Positions 50,451 to 61,060 of a stretch of DNA of 64,000 nucleotides are shown here, one piece after another (positions within the stretch are counted from its first letter, which is position 1; every line of letters begins with the position of its first letter). The notes beneath the pieces are model-generated. The model had not been told where the DNA came from and made no database searches. It saw only the letters and a list, made by a program, of their open reading frames with translations. The DNA comes from Notospermus geniculatus (Eukaryota > Nemertea > Pilidiophora > Heteronemertea > Lineidae): contig NMRB01000357.1 of the NCBI GenBank assembly GCA_002633025.1, positions 302,516 to 366,515 of the forward strand, written 5' to 3'. A program made the translations under genes and the position numbers.

Positions 50451-50687
50451 CAGCACACCTGGCGATATCGCAGGCGATTTGGTCTCCACTGGTTTTCCCG
50501 CCAGCCGCCGCAGACTATGCAATATCGTTTTGTGTGTGCGGTGGATGGCAAAATCAAACCAGTTAGACAATGGGCGATCATCGCCCGGCAAGATTTCCAC
50601 GGATCGCTGTTTAGCGCGCACCTGGCGTCATGCTCGGTGGCGATCAGATCGCATGCGATATCGCCCTCACCTCGCCTGGTGTGCTGC
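50451..50687. mobile_element. Palindromic MITE, CAGCACACCTGGCGATATCG ends
   Basis: Inverted ends CAGCACACCTGGCGA and TCGCCTGGTGTGCTG. Interior rich in GCGATATCGC/GATCGCC. Same family as 1630-1970. Confidence 0.7.
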
Positions 50688-50795
50688 CCGCTTTGAAGCG
50701 CTCCTGCCCTACATTCGCACCTTCGTTTTGCTCGTCAGAAGACAACTCAACCTCGACCCAGGTACTGTGCTTAAAACATGCCCGTCATATTTCAG

Positions 50796-50873
50796 TTACA
50801 TCTACGCTGATGCCAGTCTCTCCACCATTGAACCAATGGCCTTTGACAGCCTTCGGAAAACACTACGAACGCT
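50796..50873 (+). CDS. Glycoprotein-hormone-type receptor, LRR exon 3
   Basis: 78 bp between TATTTCAG and GTAAGTAT. It encodes YIYADASLSTIEPMAFDSLR plus KTLRTL, a leucine-rich repeat of the ectodomain that in this family binds the hormone on its concave face. Same phase as its neighbours. Confidence 0.85.
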
Positions 50874-51334
50874 GTAAGTATGACATGTGGGTATCACGTA
50901 CAGTGTTCAGAGAAATTGGTGGTTGCACCCCCCCCCCTTGAGTTTGTAGGTCACAGAATAATGACAGTCACTTGAGAGGACGCTTTCCGTTCCAAGACTT
51001 GAGTCTTCTTCGACCTTATCTGTTGTACCAGTCCACCACAAGCAAGTGAATGAAAAAAGGGTTGGTAGAAGAGAGAGTAGGGAACCGGGGTTGAAAATAT
51101 TGACCTGACTGATGGGAATGTTAAGTATAGTATTGACATGCAGCCTGGTCTCTCTTGAGCATCCATAAACATGGACATCGGAATGAAACCGGAACTGTGT
51201 TCGTCAGTGCAGGGTTGGGTTCACCTCTCAGTTCCGTCATTGCCCGAGGGTGACGTCACTGAGGGCATGGCCGTGTCAGCCTGTAGCTGCATAGATAAGC
51301 AGTGAAGTACCAGGAGAGAGATCATCACATTGTA

Positions 51335-51414
51335 GGCTGGTTCCCTTTTTTCCACTCCACTCCATAACGGGGCCGCGCCGCGGGAGTGGAACGGCACAGA
51401 CGGGAACCAGTCTA
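51335..51414. mobile_element. MITE-like inverted repeat, GGCTGGTTCCC ends
   Basis: Ends TAGGCTGGTTCCC and GGGAACCAGTCTA. The right half (from about 51385) is where similarity to the downstream duplicate (60150 on) begins, so the duplication breakpoint falls inside this element. Confidence 0.6.
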
Positions 51415-51707
51415 ATCACATTGCAGATGGCGCCGCGATCGCCATGCAAGTGCTGCCATCTGCGCCAGGTTCCCTTCTCACTCGCGGTACTTTGCAGTAA
51501 TCGATGTTTGCCGACAAAAACGACACGAATCACAAAAAAAACTGCTCCATCCTTCGACTGGTGAATTTGTCTCAATGCCGGCGAATGCCTCATCGATTTC
51601 GTTGTTACCAAGGACTTGTAAAAACAAAACACGGAAATCCCTTTTTAATCTGAGAAAAAAAAATCCGTTAAGAGGTGATAATCCTTCCTGATTTTCATGT
51701 CTTACAG

Positions 51708-51782
51708 CGAATTGGAATTCCTGACGAAACTCCACGAAATCAAGAGCGGCGTTCTGCGGCGATTCCTCCACCTTGATACCTT
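51708..51782 (+). CDS. Glycoprotein-hormone-type receptor, LRR exon 4
   Basis: 75 bp between TCTTACAG and GTAAGTTG. It encodes ELEFLTKLHEIKSGVLRRFL plus HLDT, one leucine-rich repeat. An almost identical exon is at 60478-60552 (one silent change). Confidence 0.9.
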
Positions 51783-51922
51783 GTAAGTTGATTTCCAACG
51801 CCCTGTGTGACGGCTACTCCTCTGTACTTCCGTTGGGGGCAAGAGACCAGTTTCCACTGGGTTTTATTGTTCAACCAGGGACTAGCATGTTTCGGTAAAG
51901 AAAGAATTACAATAGCAGACTA

Positions 51923-52045
51923 ATGGCTGGTATTCATAAAAGTTAGCAAATGCTTTTACTTAAGATTTGCACAGCTAGGTCCAATGTAAATGTACAACAA
52001 AACTTGAAGTAAAAGCATATGCTAGCTTTTATGAATATCGGCCAT
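51923..52045. mobile_element. Palindromic MITE, ATGGCTGGTATTCATAAAAG ends
   Basis: Ends ATGGCTGGTATTCATAAAAG / CTTTTATGAATATCGGCCAT. Arms as in 36340-36461. Absent from the duplicate copy near 60680. Confidence 0.7.
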
Positions 52046-54101
52046 TGTAGGCCTAACTAGTATTCTTTTCGTGAGTAAACAATACACAACCAACTGGGAG
52101 GTGGTAATGCCTCAATAGGTGTCACTAGTGGTTAAAACTAATGAAAGTGACATCCTGGTCCTGATCAATTTCCCACACAAACGGTATTGTGACATAGACA
52201 TAGTTTATTTCATAGACATAGTTTATTTCAATCTCAAACCTCCCATGGAGGTATCAAAGGATACATGTCTGGTTATTACAAAATTGTGGACCTGGTTTCG
52301 ATGTGCTGCCCTCTATCGAATCTGTCCCCTCCTGGTCTTTCTGTCATCGTTTTAATTTCCACATTCTTGAGACGTGAAGAAGTCATGTGACTTGTCCCAG
52401 AAAGTCATCAAAGATGGCTTCCACGAGCCTGTAAACAACGACACAGGAAATGGAAAAAGATTAATAAACGAACGTTATGCCCTGAAGAAGCCGATCAAAG
52501 ACGACATTTAATTCCGACTCTGCATCAATAAAGCTTGATGCCTGTGCTGTAGAAAGATAAAGAAGTTCAAAAGCATCCTTTGCAGATGTTCTTTTGACAT
52601 CTGCCCGGCGTATCGTCGTCCTCAGCAAACTTGTTATTTGTGATGAGCACGTGATGTCACTCATGCATAAAACATGGCCGTCAGTTTAATTTCCTGTGCG
52701 GTATTTCTTCCCCTCCGCAATTATTTGCCCACCATCGTCAGACTTTGTTGACAAACAAGGGGCAAGAAGTTCAAACGACGAGATGTCTGAGGAAGGAAGG
52801 AATCGTCTGCAGGCAGGGGGCCGAAAGAGGGCGTACCTTTGTTTGTCCCCGCCTCAGTTCCCGAGGCAAACTGATTCCATAATCCACCGCTAGGGTTTAG
52901 AATGACCAATCAGAGAACAGCACATGGCCGCCCGCCCGCAACCAATCCCACTTTCGTTCGAGAACCCTAGCGGTGGGATCGTTAATCATTCCTCAGCATT
53001 GCCATTCCCGCATTTTTGGACACCTGTGTAGTGAGCCAGCCTTACAAAACATGTACCAGTATGGGCGGTTATATCCGCAAATAGTGACGTTACAAAGTAA
53101 ACACGTTTGTTAGTAACGATATCTAGTCGTGATATGATCTCAAGTCATGGATGAGAAAGACGTTGGGCGGCGCTGCAGTCGTAAAGATGATCTGGAGTCA
53201 GAGCAGATCAAAATTTACATTCTTCTCTTTTTATCTCTATAACTGGCCATACACCTACACCATACACAAGGAAACAGCTGACAGCCAGACATCAAAACCT
53301 CTCAACCTTGTCACATCTCTCTCATCGCCTGCCACAGCTTGTAGCGGGAGGTTACGACTTCGTATTTAAGAAGGAAATTGGTTTGAACCGGTTGTAATTG
53401 GATGCATCAAATTAAGTTTTGACGCTAATGTAAATGGACGGGCAGGCGTCTGGGTGTGTAGGCTGGTTTGAGCTACGATTACACCTGTTGAAAATACCCG
53501 TGTTTTTCCAGACCCGCGTGTGCGAAAAGCCCCCGGCGAGAGGTCGCACTACTACATTGTAGTTAAGTAGCCCGGCGACAGGTGCACTGCATGCTCTGAC
53601 TCTTCGGTCATTTCTGTATTGGCACACATTGTTAGAGGCGCGAAAACGACCTCAATAGCTGCGCCATCTGTAGCCGTGCTAAAAACTAACGAAAACACGG
53701 GGATTTCGAAAAGCACGGCGAGCTTGCCGTGTTTTAAAGACACGGGTTTCTTGAAGCCCGGCAATTCATAGGTGTGACCGCAAAAAATCCGGGGATTTTA
53801 TGTAGTGTAACCACGGTAATAGCCGTGGTTACACCACACAAAATCACGTCGCCTCGGTCATTGATATGAGGAACGTTGTTTTAGGAGTGTGATGAGGCCC
53901 AGGACAAACATTGGTCTTCGCCATGTTCCGATATATCGACCCTGATGAAAACCCATCGTGCATGAATCTCTGACCGTCGACTTTTCTTGTGATGTTTCTC
54001 TTGGTCCATTTTCCCCCTTGATCTGCGCAGACGACAAAATGGCGGGGTTGCCACGGTGACGGATGAGTTTAAGATTGATTGGCATTTTTTTCTCCATTCA
54101 G
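52046..54101. other. Receptor intron 4: short inverted repeats, no gene
   Basis: 52884-52976 is an inverted repeat with CCACCGCTAGGGTTT / GAACCCTAGCGGTGG ends (duplicate at 61656-61744). 53804-53837 is a hairpin (GTGTAACCACGG / CCGTGGTTACAC). Nothing else is recognised. Confidence 0.5.
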
Positions 54102-54185
54102 AATCATCCACAAGTGTCCACTGCAGTCATTTCCTGACCTCTTGCGGCTACACGACCCTCTGTCAAAAGACAAATCGATTCATAT
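54102..54185 (+). CDS. Glycoprotein-hormone-type receptor, LRR exon 5
   Basis: 84 bp between CCATTCAG and GTAAGTAC. It encodes IIHKCPLQSFPDLLRLHDPL and ends SIH-M/I. It corresponds to the FSHR repeat with IKHLPDVHKI. The duplicate exon at 62931-63014 has Arg for the Leu in HDPL. Confidence 0.85.
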
Positions 54186-54257
54186 GTAAGTACTCTGTAT
54201 GAAACTGACAGCAAAAACGCGAACCATACAACTTGATACAGGCCTGGGCCTACTTAA

Positions 54258-54413
54258 GTGACTTTACTGCCGTCAGAGGCCACCACCAGTTAGCGGTCCT
54301 AGAACGTCATGAAATTTGACGTCACAGAGAAGAAATGGACGCCACAGCGTCATCCATAGTGTGACGTCAAGTTTTAGGACAGGCGGCCTCTAACGGCAGT
54401 GAAGTCTCCCATT
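54258..54413. mobile_element. Palindromic MITE, GACTTTACTGCCGTTAGAGG family (receptor intron 5)
   Basis: Ends GACTTTACTGCCGTCAGAGG and CCTCTAACGGCAGTGAAGTC. Shorter than other copies. Also in the duplicate at 63079-63247. Confidence 0.75.
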
Positions 54414-54693
54414 GGTAAAAATGTGCTTCTCCTCAAGTCCAATAGAGTAATCAGTCCTTGGATGGGTAACGCGGGATGTATCCTCGGCTGTTCCATCTTG
54501 TGCTGTCGATGATTATAAGACTGTTATCCTCTCGCTGGATGGACGACCCTCATAACAAGATCCGCCATCCAATCCTCCGGAATGACATAAAAGGATTGAT
54601 AAGAAGATCTATAAGTAACAAGCCCGGATTCATCAGTCTGCAGTCTTTTCAATTGTCAGTTCTTCTCAGTGTTGTGGCGCGTAGCGGCTTAAA

Positions 54694-54931
54694 GGAGTTA
54701 GACGCCGAAGTTGTAAACACTCACTCACTGGTTCTCTATCCACGGACGCCTGCGGTGCTGCCACCTATTGTCGGTGATATGTACTGACGTGAATATCGTG
54801 AGTGAGTTGCATCGGACCGGGAACCAGTGTAACGATCACGGGTGCTGCCACCTGCACGAAGGAATAAAACTAGTTTGCCGACCATATTTGTAAACAAACC
54901 AGCTTGTTTACAACTTCGGCGTCTAACTCCT
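54694..54931. mobile_element. 238-bp MITE with TTAA target duplication (piggyBac-like), polymorphic between copies
   Basis: TTAA at 54690-54693 and 54932-54935 flanks inverted ends AGGAGTTAGACGCCGAAGTT (continuing GTAAACA) and the exact complement. The duplicate copy has a single TTAA (63525-63528) in otherwise matching sequence, the empty site. Confidence 0.9.
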
Positions 54932-55028
54932 TTAAGTCCATTTCACTTAGATTTGAACACGTTGCGAGGGCGCCCTGGTGCCCGGCCCTGGTGTAACCAG
55001 TTTCATTATGTTCATATATATTTTGCAG

Positions 55029-55100
55029 CCTGCAGATAATGGACATGAACATTACCACCATCCCCGCCTACACATTCAGGAACATCCGTGCCTTCGCGGT
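55029..55100 (+). CDS. Glycoprotein-hormone-type receptor, LRR exon 6
   Basis: 72 bp between TTTTGCAG and GTAAGTAG. It encodes LQIMDMNITTIPAYTFRNIR plus AFAV, a leucine-rich repeat with a possible N-glycosylation sequon (NIT). The duplicate exon at 63609-63680 differs by one silent base. Confidence 0.9.
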
Positions 55101-55466
55101 GTAAGTAGGAAACCAATGTATACCAAACATGGTCATGTTTGCGAACACTACTTTGCCAGTGAAAACTAGGCTTTTGGACATACCGGTATGCAAACCGCAT
55201 CAAGTGGACAGATCTTGATTGGTGTAGTTGAGTCATTGGTCCCGTCAGTCCTCAGTTGATAGGGAGTTCGATTCGGGGTCACACTCACTCGTCGGTACAG
55301 ATGCATCCAACGCGGTCATGCCGCACGATTTCAGTGCCTGGCGTGGAAAGCGTTGGTTTGCGGGAACCGCACGACAAAACACAACGGAATCCGGTTTGGG
55401 TGTGAACGCACCACCTTAAACGAGCGAAGAATTCATGACAAATAACAAAGACGTTTTCCATTACAG

Positions 55467-55535
55467 CACCGTGGGAGGACAGCGGCTGTATGAAGTAAAA
55501 AACTACGCTTTCTCTGGCTCTGAAATAGGGAAGCT
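55467..55535 (+). CDS. Glycoprotein-hormone-type receptor, LRR exon 7
   Basis: 69 bp between ATTACAG and GTAAGTTG. It encodes TVGGQRLYEVKNYAFSGSEI plus GKL, closely matching the FSHR repeat IQEIHNCAFNGTQLDEL in length and pattern. Confidence 0.9.
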
Positions 55536-55840
55536 GTAAGTTGCTTTCCAAAATTACGATCGGCGAATGGTGTCGCCATCTCTAATGTGGTCGTGAACTA
55601 GGCGCCCTTTTGTGGTGCACCCGACTGCCATCTGTTGTCCGTCGGAAGAATCAAATAGAAGCCCTCTCCACTGGTAATAAGATGGTTATGCAGAATCTCA
55701 ATTCTTTCTGAACGATGGTGTTAATCGTCAAGAAATGATAGTATGGATAGCCAGAGAAACTCAATGACGTCATCGTCTCGCGAGACTGACCGTAGCGAGA
55801 TTTTGTCAGCCAGATACAGACTATCAACCTTTTCTTTCAG

Positions 55841-55915
55841 GCATTTCACCCAAAGTCCAAATCTTGCCAAACTCGGTGACTTTGCCTTCGATAACATCTC
55901 ATCATTAACATACCT
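55841..55915 (+). CDS. Glycoprotein-hormone-type receptor, LRR exon 8
   Basis: 75 bp between TTCTTTCAG and GTAAGTAA. It encodes HFTQSPNLAKLGDFAFDNIS plus SLTYL, aligning with FSHR NLSDNNNLEELPNDVFHG. Confidence 0.9.
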
Positions 55916-56193
55916 GTAAGTAAACAAGATCTCCCACAAGTGAGATAGATGTAGGCTAGGCTACGTTTCCACGACGCAACATCGTTCTGTTGGGATGCGC
56001 GTTTAGCGTCATGATGTCCACGTCAGTAATAGCGGACATTGTTGAAGTGGCGTCATGCGTCGTGATGTCGACGTCAGCAATGGCGGACATTGTTGCGTCC
56101 TCAGTAGAGAGGCAGCCCGCGGCCATTAAGAACCGGTTCCTTTCTGTAGTTCGTCCTGGTGTCCGGTACTAACACTCTCGTTTCCTCTTCCAG

Positions 56194-58444
56194 CGATCTC
56201 TCCAGTACCTCCATCACCCACCTCCCTTCAACTGGTCTCCAGCACCTCCGCACACTGGACTTGCAAAACACGTACTCGCTCAGAACACTGCCATCTGTTG
56301 GTGCTTTTTGGAACATAGAACGCGCCTACGTCACGTATTCGTCTCATTGTTGTGCTTTCAAGTACCCGGATCGACAGAGTCCTGAGGAGTATGACAGACA
56401 CAAGAAGGCACATCTTCAAATGTCCATTGAATCGCGCGATAAATTGTTAAAAATGTGGTGTAACCAGACAAATTCAGATAAAGAGACGAAGTCAGTCCCT
56501 CCTGATAACCCTAGCAACCCGAGTCTCATTATACATGACGGAATACCTCGGAGAAGGCGTCGGCACGTCGGCCACGACCGCTTACGGAGATTTTACAAAC
56601 GAAGATATCATTTCTACGAGGATGCCTACTACAACGGCGATTTCGTTGACTTCGCCACGCCACCGACAAACATAGGGTTTGAAGGGGGAGATCTAGACGC
56701 AGGTCCGGGTGACTGGACCGGCGCGTTTGAGACCATACCAGAGTCCAGCAACGTACCTGGGAACTGCACGCATGGTAATTCGTTCGCAGATGAAGACCTG
56801 GAGACGAGGTTATCTGCTGTGGTTTGCAAACCGGAACCGGATGCGTTCAACCCATGTGAAGACGTCATGGGATACGAATGGCTCCGAGTGTTCGTCTGGT
56901 TCGTCGTCCTGGCGGCTCTTTCTGGAAACATCTTCGTCCTGGTTGTAATGCTCGGGAACCGCCACAAACTCAGCGTATCAAAGTTTCTCATGTGTAATTT
57001 AGCCTTCGCTGACCTGACCATGGGAGTGTATATTTTAATCCTTGCCGTCATCGACGTCAGAACGTTGAATGAGTATTTTAATTTCGCAATCTCTTGGCAA
57101 CATGAGGGCGGATGCCAAGTGGCGGGGTTCATCACGATATTCGCTTGTGAATTGTCCATCTACACCCTGACGGTGATCACCATGGAGAGATGGTACGCCA
57201 TCAGCCATGCCATTCATCTTACAAAGCGACTGAGGATGTCCCAGGCGGTGGTGATCATGGTGTTTGGTTGGTGCCTGTCCCTCACCGTAGCCACTCTTCC
57301 GCTGGTCGGCGTTAGTGACTTCGGCGGGACAAGCATCTGTCTTCCGTTTGATACAGACACCGCGATAGACCGTGCTTACGTCATCAGTATTCTTGTAGTC
57401 AATGGATTAGCTTTCGTTCTAATCTGCGTCTGTTACCTCCATATGTACTGTCAAGTAAGAGGGAACAACACCACGGCCCGCAGCAGTGACACGACCATCG
57501 CTAAGCGCATGGCGCTTCTCGTCTTCACAAACTTTGCCTGCTGGTCGCCCATCGCGTTTTTCGCGCTCACAGCCGCTGGCGGTCTTCCACTCATTGACAT
57601 CACAAACTCCAAGATCCTTCTGGTATTTTTCTACCCGTTAAACTCTTGCATGAATCCGTATCTCTATGCTATATTTACGAAACAATTCCGAAAGGACTTT
57701 GCCGATTTGTCCCGCCGGATTCAAGGCTGTGGACAGCGTCAGCGGCGGACAAATCGGTACTATCAATCGTCATCCGGGTATTCAGGTCTGGCATTGCCAG
57801 CAGCATCAAGAAACAGTAGCACCATCACCCAGCAATGTCAGCAGCCCCCAAGACATCTCTCTGACGCATCCCTTCTCACTCAGCTCACTGACTATCAGCG
57901 CCACGTATCGTTCAGTGTCACACCAAAATCGACGCCGAATTCGTCGCCAAAATCTACTCCCACGTGCAGCAGACGATACTTCCCGCCAACCAGCGTCCGT
58001 GACGTCCCAATGGCGGCTTTGGAGAAACTCATGCAGGACTCGCGGAAACTGAGTGTTGTCCAGGAAACAACGTTGTCCGACAGGGAATCATTGGATCATG
58101 AGGAGTCGTATGTTTTATATGATCGATCCATGAAAATGTACGTCCCGAACGGATCACTCCCGGATCAGTGCGAGGATCCGGAAAACTGTCCGCACCACAA
58201 CAAAGTCCGCAGCGCCAGTGAGTATTACATCGCGTACCACCAGAGGGCGGAGTCCCCGGATAGGGACCAAAGGTCAAGGTCAAAGAATAACGCCACTGAC
58301 AGTGGTATTGATGTCGATGGGATGTTGTGGGACAAGGGTGTATACGATCGGCGAAGCAGTAGTGCGGACACGATTGAAGAAACAACTGAGGCGGACAAAC
58401 AGGTGTCCGAAAACAACGCGTGTCCCGTGATGCCAGTTTGTTGA
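56194..58444 (+). CDS. Glycoprotein-hormone-type receptor, terminal exon: last LRR, hinge, seven-TM domain and tail
   Basis: Large terminal exon (about 750 codons) after CTCTTCCAG, ending at TGA. It starts with a last repeat (DLSSTSITHLPSTGLQHLRT) and the hinge cysteine box SHCCAF. A second hinge box, FNPCEDVMGYEWLRV, precedes TM1; both boxes are diagnostic of FSHR/LHCGR/TSHR-class receptors. Seven membrane segments follow, with ERW in place of DRY after TM3 (TVITMERWYAIS), a TM6 CWSPIAFF and NPYLY in TM7. Vertebrate genes split this region into two exons; here it is continuous. The cytoplasmic tail (about 250 residues, Ser/Thr- and Arg-rich) is much longer than in vertebrate orthologues. The receptor would couple to G proteins (Gs in the known family) at the plasma membrane. 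Which hormone it binds cannot be read from the sequence. Confidence 0.95.
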
Positions 58445-58452
58445 GCGGGTTG

Positions 58453-58613
58453 TGGACTGGTTTCCGTCTTTGCCGCTCCATCCTTGGCATACATCAGTCA
58501 GCGCCACGATACGGCAGGTCAGGGAACCACACTACTCCCGCGGCGCTACTGTCCGTTCCACAGTTGGACTATGAGCGCGTACGAGTGGGGCAGCCAAGAT
58601 GATAACCAGTCCA
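58453..58613. mobile_element. MITE-like inverted repeat, GGACTGGTT ends
   Basis: Ends GGACTGGTTTCCGTCTTTGC and GATAACCAGTCC. Related to 51335-51414 and 6655-6752. It begins nine bases after the receptor stop codon. Confidence 0.6.
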
Positions 58614-58649
58614 AGCTACAATGCAGTTGCTGAGCAAACGCGCACAGTA

Positions 58650-58810
58650 TTAAGCTGCTTTTCCACGAGGCGTTTGCGGGCGCGGAATAGGAGGCGGGCG
58701 CGGGTGGAAAAAATCGATCCAACGTATTTCCCATTAGCTGTTTCACCCGCACCCGCTCCCGCCACCGACGGAAACCGCGTCCGCAAACGTCTCGTGGAAA
58801 GGCAGCCTTA
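58650..58810. mobile_element. Palindromic MITE, TAAGCTGCTTTTCCACGAGG ends
   Basis: Ends TAAGCTGCTTTTCCACGAGG / CTCGTGGAAAGGCAGCCTTA with GC-rich arms GCGGGCGCGG / CCGCGTCCGC. Confidence 0.7.
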
Positions 58811-58849
58811 CTTTTTGGAATTTGCGCCAACCCATCAGGTAATCAGCAG

Positions 58850-58955
58850 TGCCCGTATGCATAAAGGTGGAATAAGCTTATTCCAGGTATAACCTAACGT
58901 TATAACGTGAAGCGCTACCTGGAATAAGCTTATTCCACCTTTATGCATACGGGCC
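58850..58955. mobile_element. Palindromic MITE, GCCCGTATGCATAAAGGTGG ends
   Basis: Arms GCCCGTATGCATAAAGGTGG plus AATAAGCTTATTCCAGGTA are mirrored almost perfectly on the right. Total about 106 bp. Confidence 0.8.
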
Positions 58956-59589
58956 CTGGGCTTTTAGCGTGCGCTCCCTACGTCATCACACACAGACGTC
59001 TGGACCGATTGCCTCAGGATGTGCCAAGTAAGGCCTATGGGTACCGGGGGCAGGCCCGACTGCAGGAGGGTTGGGTCATGAATCTACCTCTTACACGGAC
59101 AGCACTTGGCTTATGTTTACTTGTATAAAGTTGTAAAAAAACAAGTTACACTATTTTAGTCAAAAATATGTATTGTATAAAGTCTTGTAGTTAATAGTAA
59201 TCCAGATATGATTGATACATAAAACTTTGTTGTTTGTGATTAACCTGCTCTCCGGACTCCAAATCTGGCTTTCTCATGGAGCTAGCCAAGGGGTAGGCCT
59301 ACTGGCGTACATGGTAGCGCTGATGGCAATGGTCCACTGCCAAGTCCGACTGATTGACACCACGCGGCCACCACTACAGACTCGAGGCCAATGAGCCCAA
59401 TGAATCTACACTGGCACTAGACCAGTCCCCCTCTTTGCCGCTCCACTCCAGCGCGGCGCTCACTCCACAACAAACGGAGCATTCGGAACGACTTGAGGCG
59501 AACTGCTAGTCTCGCGTCACCAGCCTCTCTCTCTTACAGGAGAGAGTCTGGTAGCAAAGGCCAAAACTTTCGTTACCGCCATGGCCGAC

Positions 59590-59637
59590 TTCGATTGTAA
59601 CTCGGGTTTGACTCGAGCGACCCGAGTTACAATCGAA
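59590..59637. repeat. Perfect 18-bp-arm hairpin
   Basis: TTCGATTGTAACTCGGGT, a 12-base loop and the exact complement. The loop holds ACTCGAG, and similar CGGGTTTGACTCGAG words recur at 59607 and near 59725. Confidence 0.85.
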
Positions 59638-60477
59638 TTCGCGAGAGTTTGGTGACGTAGGGCGATCACGTGGTCAAATTTGACCTACTTAGGAACCCGA
59701 GTCCAACCCTCATCCAGTCGTGGGTTTGACTCGAGTAACCACGTGACAAGATGGCGGCCGAAGGAATGAAAGTGTCACTTCAGACATGTCAGACCGGTTT
59801 GCGTGTTGTTAAATACGTCAAACACTTCTCATTTCGAAGCGAATGCAAGGCGGATTAAGTTTATACCACTGGAAACAGGTAATTGTCGAGTTAGACCAAA
59901 TTTAGGCCGACATTCCGGACTGAATTCGCAATGCAGACAAAGTTCACAAAATTCCTTGCTCAACTCGCTGAACTCCTGAAGTGATGGGCACTCGTGCCCA
60001 TCGCAAGCTCTGAGACGCTGCCACAGCCACACACAAAGCGTTTGCATGGTTTGGGCTGGTCAGATGTGGACTGTGGTCAAGAAGATAGAACATTTCATAT
60101 TTAGCGCCGCCATGTTTTTGCCTGTCATCAACTCGAGCGTGTTCGAGTGGAACTCAGTGGAGCGGCACAGACGGGAACCAGTCTAATCACATTGCAGATG
60201 GCGCCGCGATCGCCAGGCAAGTGCTGCCATCTGCGCCAGGTTCCCTTCTCACTCGCGGTACTTTGCAGTAATCGACGTTTGCCGACAAAAACGACACGAA
60301 TCACAAAAAAAACTGCTCCATCCTTCGACTGGTGAATTTGTCTCAATGCCGGCGAATGCCTCATCGATTTCGTTGTTACCAAGGACTTGTAAAAACAAAA
60401 CATGGAAATCCCTTTTTAATCTGAGAAAAAAAATCCGTTAAGAGGTGATAATCCTTCCTGATTTTCATGTCTTACAG

Positions 60478-60552
60478 CGAATTGGAATTCCTGACGAAAC
60501 TCCACGAAATCAAGAGCGGCGTTCTGCGGCGATTCCTCCACCTCGATACCTT
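60478..60552 (+). CDS. Second copy of receptor LRR exon 4
   Basis: Identical in protein to 51708-51782, with TCTTACAG and GTAAGTTG intact. It lies downstream of the first receptor's terminal exon, so it must belong to another transcription unit, to a longer alternative transcript, or to a non-functional or misassembled copy. Confidence 0.75.
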
Positions 60553-60796
60553 GTAAGTTGATTTCCAACGCCCTGTGTGACGGCTACTCCTCTGTACTTC
60601 CGTTGGGGGCAAGAGACCGGTTTCCACTGGGTTTACTGTTCAACGAGGAATTAGGATGCGTCGATAAAGAAAGCATGGGAATTCAAATGTCTTACATATC
60701 AGACTGTTGCCTCAATATGTGTCACCAGTGCTTAAAACTACATGTATTGAAATGGTAGTTGCACCCTGATCAATTTCCCCCACAAACGGCGTCCAT

Positions 60797-61060
60797 TGCA
60801 CTGAAAAAAAATTTCGGCTCATGTTGAGTACTTTGGGCTACTCATCAGTCATTTTGTCCGTGAGATGAGTAGAAAGGTACTAATTGGGTACTCATCGGGC
60901 CAAGGAGCTGCATTTGGAGTTCCTTGCTAGTCGCTATGAGTATCTTTCTACTTGCTATAAGTACCTTTCTACTCAATATGAATACCTTTCTACTCATCTC
61001 ACGGACAAAACGAGTACCCCGAAGGTACTCAACATGATTAGGATTTTTTTTTCACTGTGA
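60797..61060. mobile_element. Palindromic MITE, GCACTGAAAAAAAATTTCGG ends
   Basis: Ends CACTGAAAAAAAAT and ATTTTTTTTTCACTG-type with arms CATGTTGAGTAC / GTACTCAACATG and GTCCGTGAGATGAGTAGAAA mirrored. Absent from the upstream copy. Confidence 0.75.

Larger units (their letters stand above)
51385..55535 (+). repeat. Receptor-gene segmental duplication, upstream copy (LRR exons 4-7)
   Basis: Introns and exons of this block recur in order at 60150-64000. The copies differ by small substitutions and by several transposon insertions present in only one copy (51923-52045 and 54694-54931 here; 60797-61060 and 63764-63938 there). Confidence 0.9.
58445..60149. other. Intergenic interval between receptor and its partial duplicate
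   Basis: Packed with small inverted repeats (listed separately). I find no copies of receptor LRR exons 2 or 3 here. A short ATG frame after CACGTGACAAGATGGCGGCC at 59742-59761 is described in the findings. Confidence 0.5.

Noticed and set aside
56159-56193. ATG at 56159 as the receptor start codon
   Set aside because: The 12 codons before the CTCTTCCAG splice acceptor are intronic; the exon continues the LRR frame from upstream exons.
56629-57159. 176-codon minus-strand ORF
   Set aside because: It is antisense to the receptor's hinge and membrane segments, a shadow frame.
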